DNA from: Pyricularia pennisetigena
Lineage: Eukaryota > Ascomycota > Sordariomycetes > Magnaporthales > Pyriculariaceae
DNA length: 64,000 nucleotides
Assembly (NCBI RefSeq): GCF_004337985.1
Contig: NW_021940918.1
Coordinates: forward strand, 2,460,169 to 2,524,168
Reading direction: 5' to 3'
Translations under genes and position numbers: made by a program
Part shown: piece after piece, positions 59,901 through 64,000 of the stretch
Numbering within the stretch: the stretch's first letter is position 1
How the letters are laid out: each line of letters opens with the position of its first letter
Notes under the pieces: generated by a model
The model's database searches: none
What the model was told of the DNA's origin: nothing
Seen by the model: the letters and a program-made list of their open reading frames with translations, nothing else

Positions 59901-61346
59901 GGTGATTATAGGGGTAGATTCCGCTGGTATTTGTGGCAAGTCGGCTACCTCTTCAGCCTCATTTGCGGCATTCGTCGTGAGGTCATATTGCTGACAGGTT
60001 GCCTGGTCAGCCTGTAACTGCATGCGCTCGTCATCAGGCTGCCCATGGCGGATGGATTCCAGCGCTCTATCAACAATGAAGCTTGTGGCCTCTCCCATCT
60101 CGGGCAGGCTTTCCTCGCGGTATTGCCGGGACTCGCGGAAGGATACGATCGAGTCCATCATGATCATGCTGAAATCCTCTCCTTGAGCAATCGTGTCACG
60201 GTCCGTCTCTGTCTGTGCAACGCTCTCTGTGGCCAGCGACTCGGTATCACTTCTGTCTGCGGCACCAAAATCTATCAAGTCACCGTCGTCGTCTCCATCG
60301 GTGGCTACCGAGATGGGAGCATCCGAGGTCAAGTGCAACCTTTCCTCCTGTTCACCACCCAAAGTACTTGGTGGACCGGCATTGTCAGCCATGCTTTGTT
60401 CCATCTTAGGTGCTGGTCCTGAGCGAGATTCAGAGAGGTTCGCAAGCCACATGTCTTCTTCATCCGCATCATCACCGGCAACAGACCCGTCAGTGGATAC
60501 GTTGATTGTCGACAGCAACGTATCGTTTGCGCCTTGTTCTCTCGTCTCGTCATTTCCAGCCGGGATCACATTTGGTATGCTCTCCGTCAAGGTATCTTGC
60601 TCGGCCATCTCCTCCATCTCGGCTGGGACCAAGGCTTGTCGTCTAGGTCTTCCTCTCCTCTTCGCAGTTCCAGTGTCTTGAGCGTCTGCCTTTTGTGCTG
60701 CTGTCGTCTTTCTGGCCGGCGTTTTCGATCTCTTTACAGGTGACCTTCTGGACCTAGGCCTCGGTGTCTCCTGGTTGTCCTCCGCTTCGTCACCCATTTC
60801 TGATGCCGAGTCTGCCGTGATGGACACCGACCTGCGGTTCCTCCGGGGCGTGCTTTCCAGCGGACTGCCGGCCCTTTTCCTGGTCGAGGGCATTGGCGTC
60901 CCTGTCTTCGAGGGCATAGGTGTACCTGACTTCCGAGGTCTTCCTCTCCTCCGTGGTGTCTCTGAACCTCCAGGCCCCTCATCGTCGGTGAGCCCTCTCA
61001 GCGGAACTGTCGTCGTGGTCGTGCGCACCTTTCGGCGAGCAGAAGATCGCGGCGTGGCTTGCTTTTGTGGCGGGAACAATCGGCGATTAACATGGGTTTT
61101 GCGGGCGGCTGAGTCCTCAGCCTCGACGGTTACGAGTATCCTTTGTGGTGATCGCTCGTTACCCACGTCGAGCTCAAAGGTCTGTTTTCTGGGTGAGCTG
61201 GCCAGAATAGAGCCCTGCCGTTGTGACCTCTGTGTTGATGTCTGACTGCGAGCCATGCTGCGTGTCACGCGCGACATGGAGCTCGTAATGGGGTCACCGA
61301 GAGGATCTGGAGAGGACATGATGTCCAAGCCGGCGGTGGATGACAT
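56949..61346 (-). CDS. Large AT-hook protein with orphan C-terminal domain
   Basis: One continuous frame of about 1465 residues from the ATG at 61346; a further in-frame ATG at 61391 would add 15 residues. Two AT-hooks with the RGRP core are visible: PRRRGRPRKSG (about 131-141) and KRRGRPRRQ (about 229-237). A basic N-terminal region of about 240 residues is followed by some 1000 residues of acidic, Ser/Pro/Glu/Gln-rich disorder with many SP/TP dipeptides, possible CDK sites. The last 130 residues form the only globular-looking part: WTKAHWVQMDLLLQERRRG, then GKLVSAQGESMALEQWHLDV and AWDEHVLAKRLFALLVGEERR. I recall similar C-termini in other fungal AT-hook proteins but no assigned function. 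Nuclear, AT-rich DNA binding is the safe inference. There are no introns, unusual for a gene this long here. Confidence 0.82.
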   Translation of the reverse strand: MSSTAGLDIMSSPDPLGDPITSSMSRVTRSMARSQTSTQRSQRQGSILASSPRKQTFELDVGNERSPQRILVTVEAEDSAARKTHVNRRLFPPQKQATPRSSARRKVRTTTTTVPLRGLTDDEGPGGSETPRRRGRPRKSGTPMPSKTGTPMPSTRKRAGSPLESTPRRNRRSVSITADSASEMGDEAEDNQETPRPRSRRSPVKRSKTPARKTTAAQKADAQDTGTAKRRGRPRRQALVPAEMEEMAEQDTLTESIPNVIPAGNDETREQGANDTLLSTINVSTDGSVAGDDADEEDMWLANLSESRSGPAPKMEQSMADNAGPPSTLGGEQEERLHLTSDAPISVATDGDDDGDLIDFGAADRSDTESLATESVAQTETDRDTIAQGEDFSMIMMDSIVSFRESRQYREESLPEMGEATSFIVDRALESIRHGQPDDERMQLQADQATCQQYDLTTNAANEAEEVADLPQIPAESTPIITNRPPGAIDSRYKTISKSPRRGKTPTPLSRQLALKSLRQDESLNETPLASRAAKADAAQEESILYDDSFSEIPDAVLEAATPRPPRKYVEDEAGTQEEPSHDVEEILSDGALEDHGNDVEEAADPSRDNSAEPAAAAAAQGPLSDTGSMLLTPEETPSPTNDEACAEEAVDEPITSDVAEEDLRSSPPLLRLAMSTSGTSSGRHMRHNSTETPIDPSLPEVPSAPPVAVAAADRLDLPSLTARPLLSPIVRAGRALQTVTSDPPSPKGRESLLRSPFRSSGTRDSQEQQPSSRQSTNITEQNVSEAPQSPPTATAPQPQSTQRSQRSWAQTFNPMKQIKNIMSQGAQMFSSPKFTMPEGMDDPFGPDPDMPKPAASRLQANSPITQEQEQVPEPETHPVTADDTLQEDGMDWEPSESPTEGVARRARSASASSVFTNRASAQAAAFEAESEADDPDATEPELHNSDAQPAAAEMDDTEEDEDEDIWAIEAERPIGSPRKVPQVQDPTLNRWGRGKSPSPWTRAQDEPSFHETDDFSLLAVHGRDASQLSQSRQNPQSLHVSAHAVPARRVDLSTFFSSPAVVPGMQLYAEEDTAPEKPPSRQQEAREDIQLSSVRQKAFQPNKGQSRSNLFSPAPFRPASQAQSHQSLFAPSSAASNRQQQYAHVPQKRNFAPFLSKPSVNVTNSLFGTANAYVRPQSASSQISEAVDEESYEHDENTQERSIIRDDDEADESSFIAPVLKPLPERTASPTKSCLRSPLKPKTPGPVVEFSTSTLSPLAQEEARARRQRAAYGYDHDGEADVQPKRILTTGDNGDKENMTSTSRLTMLANKAIPKLAPASSSLRQPLTAPKVTSSSAPLSRTEWTKAHWVQMDLLLQERRRGSLDFQLQHRGVGLAQRRRSAALLGKLVSAQGESMALEQWHLDVVDAFRSELCGGDDTLFCAWDEHVLAKRLFALLVGEERRKQKKALAGDGATRTSAFAAHT

Positions 61347-61569
61347 CTTCGTTGGTGGATCATAAATGATACGTATGATCAATGCGATCAATGCAATGCG
61401 AAGTTAGCGGTCGTAGTATGGGTATGTGGTATGGGCTGTCGTAGCTATAGTGCCCGCCCTGTCGGTACCGTGCTTTTGCGCAAGGGACTTTTTTTTCCGG
61501 GGTGGATGCTTGCTTGTCTCACGGACGAAAGCGATTGAGCGTGTGGGAAAATGCCATGGCAGAGAAAGC

Positions 61570-61575
61570 ACGCGT
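61570..61575. promoter_or_regulatory. ACGCGT box upstream of the AT-hook gene
   Basis: Perfect MluI cell-cycle box 224 bp before the start codon, at nearly the same distance as in the RFC1 promoter of this window. Confidence 0.45.
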
Positions 61576-61583
61576 CGGAGCTT

Positions 61584-61590
61584 TGTTTAC
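61584..61590 (-). promoter_or_regulatory. Forkhead-type motif (GTAAACA)
   Basis: Reverse strand reads GTAAACA, the core of fungal forkhead sites used in G2/M genes, 8 nt from the ACGCGT box. Chance occurrence cannot be excluded. Confidence 0.35.
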
Positions 61591-61663
61591 ATTTACCCCC
61601 ATAAGTTTGGCTTGCGTTGCTAGGGCGTTCACGTGAGTGCGACTCGCATGCTCACGTGTTTTC

Positions 61664-61671
<8 letters not shown>

Positions 61672-61694
<23 letters not shown>
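61672..61694. repeat. Poly(T) tract, 23 nt
   Basis: Uninterrupted T run in the divergent intergenic region. Confidence 0.95.
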
Positions 61695-62524
61695 GCGATT
61701 TAGGGGCTTTTGATCACCCGGTTGCTGCTTATGTAAGTAAGGAAGCAAAGTTAGGTAGCTGTATCTCTTGGTGGATGACATAACAAGGAGTTACAATCCA
61801 ATTGAACTTTTTGCTCCTCGTGCGACAGTATAACCTTTCTTGCAGTAAATTATCGGGCTCTTTTATTGGTAAGTGTGCCTAGCCCAACATTCCCCCACGC
61901 TTCCCTCATTCGTGGAGAGTGGATGAAAGCAAATTCTCAAAAAATCTCCGTCGATGATGATGAATTATTAATGATCAACCCCAAATCTTTCCCCCGCATG
62001 CATCATTCCATTCATTTGTCCAGTCGGTCTTTATGCTCTTACCCGAACAAAAGAGTAAACGTCGCAATACTGAGGTAATCGAGATACTCAACTAACTGGA
62101 AAGCTTGATTTATAAAACGGGACAGGTACTCCAAACATCCAGAAAAATCACCCGATATTTGACGCCTAGTGGCGATGACGTGCTCGGCATCTTCCGTGAC
62201 GTACGTCTGGATTTCTTTGAAATAAGCCGACATTAGCAATGCTGCTTACCATCAAACCCGACCCCTACTTTCACGGTACGGATGCGCCACATGAACCAGA
62301 CAGGTCTAGCACTCCACACTCAGGCCAAACTAAGCAGCCGAACGCACATGCTTGGTAATCGGCGCCGGAAGTGGTTGCCATGTGTTAGCATGGCGACATC
62401 TACGACCTATCAGCATAGACTTTCGTGATTTCAAAACATGCGAGGCGTCGTAGGAGTGGCAGTGTAGGCAATTTGGTTTGCTTGTGTAACTGTCCAATTG
62501 GTAGTACTTCAGGGCCAGGTAAAG

Positions 62525-62534
62525 TATATAAAAG
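62525..62534 (+). promoter_or_regulatory. TATA box of the AsaB-like gene
   Basis: TATATAAAAG about 195 bp upstream of the start codon, the clearest TATA element I noticed near a start codon in the window. A strong TATA box often marks regulated rather than constitutive genes. Confidence 0.6.
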
Positions 62535-62728
62535 ATGTTGGGCTCCTCCCACCACTATATTGGCACTGAGCTTGACTATCCACCAAGAGAACCCTCTCAT
62601 CTTCAATTACTATTGTAAAACATACAACAACAACACGAAGTATCTTTGGCAAATCGGCATTCCAAAAAAAAAATCATTCAAACTTGTGACCATTAGCCAA
62701 AGAACCCTGTCACGACATCGATATTGAC

Positions 62729-63577
62729 ATGGCCATCACTCAGGTTCCCCGCGGCCCTGTTACCGCCAAGCTGAACTTCTTTGAGCCACCAGCGGATGGT
62801 TCAATACCTTACAACAACCTCGGTCTGCCAAGGGGCAGCCCCGGTAGTAACAACTATGGCGTTGCCGCACATCATGTCGACATCGAGGACATCCGCGGCC
62901 GCGAGGCTGAGTTCAATCTAGATCGGGACGCTTTCGCAGTTGTTCAGGGTCTACCTCCGTCCCGCGAGGTAGACTTCGTGGACGACGAGTCAATCAAGGA
63001 GAAGTACTACCCTGAGGTCGAGAAGCTCCTCCTGGAGCAGATCCCCGGCAGCAACCGAGTGGTGATCTTCGACCACACAGTCCGTCGGTCGTCGCCCACT
63101 GCCGAGCGTGCCCCTGTGTTGCAGGTGCACATCGACCAAACGGCAAAGTCAGCGGCCCTGCGCGTACACCGCCATCAGCCTGAGATAGCCGACGAGCTTC
63201 TCAAGGGACGTTACCGCATTGTCAATGTCTGGCGTCCGCTCAACAAGCACCCGGTTGAGGCTTCCCCGCTGGCTATGGCGTCCTCCTCCACACTCGAGGA
63301 TCGGGACGTCGTTCCTGTCGAGCATCGCTACCCGAATGGGTACACGGGCGAGACAGCCGGAATAAAATACAACAAAGGTCAACGCTGGTACTATCTCAGT
63401 GGCATGAAGGGAGACGAGCGATTCTTGATTGAGTGCTTCGATAGTGAAAGCCTGAAACCGGAATCGCGCGTACAAGGGGGTCGGGTGGCTCATACTGCCT
63501 TTGAGGATCCGAGGACCAGACCTGAGGCCGAGGGTCGGGAGAGTATTGAAGTGCGGGCTTTGGTGTTTGGGCCGTGA
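62729..63577 (+). CDS. AsaB/CmcJ-like hydroxylase/desaturase family protein
   Basis: Single exon, 282 residues. The family features recognisable are AKLNFFEP at the start, VVIFDHTVRRS, VLQVHIDQTAKSAALRVHRH, LKGRYRIVNVWRPLN, SPLAMASSSTLEDRDVVPVEHRYP, and KGQRWYYLSGMKGDERFLIECFDS. These match the fungal group that includes AsaB (aspergillic acid pathway) and proteins annotated as CmcJ-like methyltransferases or GA4-desaturase-like. Several such enzymes act in secondary metabolism as Fe(II)/2-oxoglutarate-type oxygenases. The conserved His and Asp of VHIDQ are candidates for metal binding. No backbone biosynthesis gene is visible within the window on its left side; the right side ends 420 bp later. 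There is no signal peptide. Confidence 0.82.
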   Translation: MAITQVPRGPVTAKLNFFEPPADGSIPYNNLGLPRGSPGSNNYGVAAHHVDIEDIRGREAEFNLDRDAFAVVQGLPPSREVDFVDDESIKEKYYPEVEKLLLEQIPGSNRVVIFDHTVRRSSPTAERAPVLQVHIDQTAKSAALRVHRHQPEIADELLKGRYRIVNVWRPLNKHPVEASPLAMASSSTLEDRDVVPVEHRYPNGYTGETAGIKYNKGQRWYYLSGMKGDERFLIECFDSESLKPESRVQGGRVAHTAFEDPRTRPEAEGRESIEVRALVFGP

Positions 63578-63729
63578 ATTGTTTTCAGTCAGATGAAGAA
63601 CGTGTATTTTTTTGGTAGTGTTCTATTTCGATGGCGTTCGTTATAAGCGATGTGATTTGTCGTTGAGTTCTTAGTGAGAGGAATTTGAAACCAGGTATTC
63701 AACAATGTTTGTCATTGACCACCTTCGGC

Positions 63730-63764
<35 letters not shown>

Positions 63765-64000
63765 CTCTGTGAAGGTCGTCCCTCCAGGGCAAGCAGACTC
63801 ATCACAACTAGCCCATTACCCAAACAATCTACCCATCTTTTCCATGTGATAAAGCTGAGAAACTTGAATACTACCACCAACCATCCATCATGCGCTACTT
63901 TCTTCAGTCCATCTCCTGAGATTTCCTGATCAGGCGAACTGCGTTGCGTTCAATCTTGCACCTCACTTTGGAACTTTCAAAGCCAATCCGCTCCTTTATC
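63578..64000. other. Right-edge intergenic sequence
   Basis: Downstream of the AsaB-like gene; contains a run of 34 T at 63731-63764 and no supportable gene before the window ends. Confidence 0.6.
63731..63764. repeat. Poly(T) tract, 34 nt
   Basis: About 155 bp after the AsaB-like stop codon; among the longest homopolymers in the window. Confidence 0.95.

Larger units (their letters stand above)
61347..62728. other. Divergent intergenic region, 1.4 kb
   Basis: Promoters of the AT-hook gene (left) and the AsaB-like gene (right). It has an ACGCGT box, a forkhead-type motif, a T run at 61672-61694 and a TATA box at 62525. No coding region is supported. Confidence 0.65.

Overview
The window is nuclear DNA of a filamentous ascomycete (Pezizomycotina, most likely Sordariomycetes). 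The gene models have short GT-AG introns with CTRAC-like branch sites, and the set is typically fungal: a GH72 glucanosyltransferase, fungal-type ADAM protease, RGS protein, AT-hook protein, MFS transporters and an intron-bearing tRNA-Ser(AGA). I see no operons, CRISPR arrays, prophages or intact transposons. Exon borders were assigned by eye from splice signals, reading frame and recalled family conservation.

Layout. 0-8.3 kb: one gene, a TMEM115/DUF1751-like Golgi membrane protein on the minus strand, flanked by gene-poor DNA. 8.3-13.7 kb: a SIF2/TBL1-type LisH-WD40 corepressor gene with a 17-nt microexon, then an unrecognised small three-exon gene. 14.2-22.9 kb (minus): a membrane-anchored ADAM metalloprotease and the six-exon acetyl-CoA synthetase. 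25.5-32.0 kb: a housekeeping cluster of RFC5 (minus), mitochondrial ribosomal protein uL16m (minus) and RFC1 (plus). Two subunits of the same clamp loader therefore sit within about 6.6 kb, and both have ACGCG-type (MluI cell-cycle box) motifs about 200 bp upstream. 32.8-38.5 kb (minus): two MFS transporters, one of the drug/polyamine type and one resembling myo-inositol transporters. 38.7 kb: tRNA-Ser(AGA).

39.4-51.9 kb (plus): a membrane-anchored short-chain dehydrogenase, a kinase-fold protein lacking catalytic residues (predicted pseudokinase), a GPI-anchored GH72 glucanosyltransferase, and an RGS protein with three membrane spans (Rax1-like). 52.8-56.4 kb: SOF1/DCAF13 (18S rRNA processing) and RPN6 (proteasome lid), divergently arranged. 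56.9-61.3 kb (minus): a 1465-residue AT-hook protein with an orphan conserved-looking C-terminal domain and an ACGCGT box plus forkhead-type motif upstream. 62.7-63.6 kb (plus): an AsaB/CmcJ-like hydroxylase/desaturase with a clear TATA box.

Most genes are unrelated housekeeping or cell-surface genes. The coherent groups are the replication factor C pair and the possible cell-cycle-box genes. Intergenic DNA and some introns carry many A/T homopolymer tracts of 17-34 nt. No complete multi-gene system that looks new is evident; the best leads are the pseudokinase, the AT-hook protein and the shared cell-cycle motifs.
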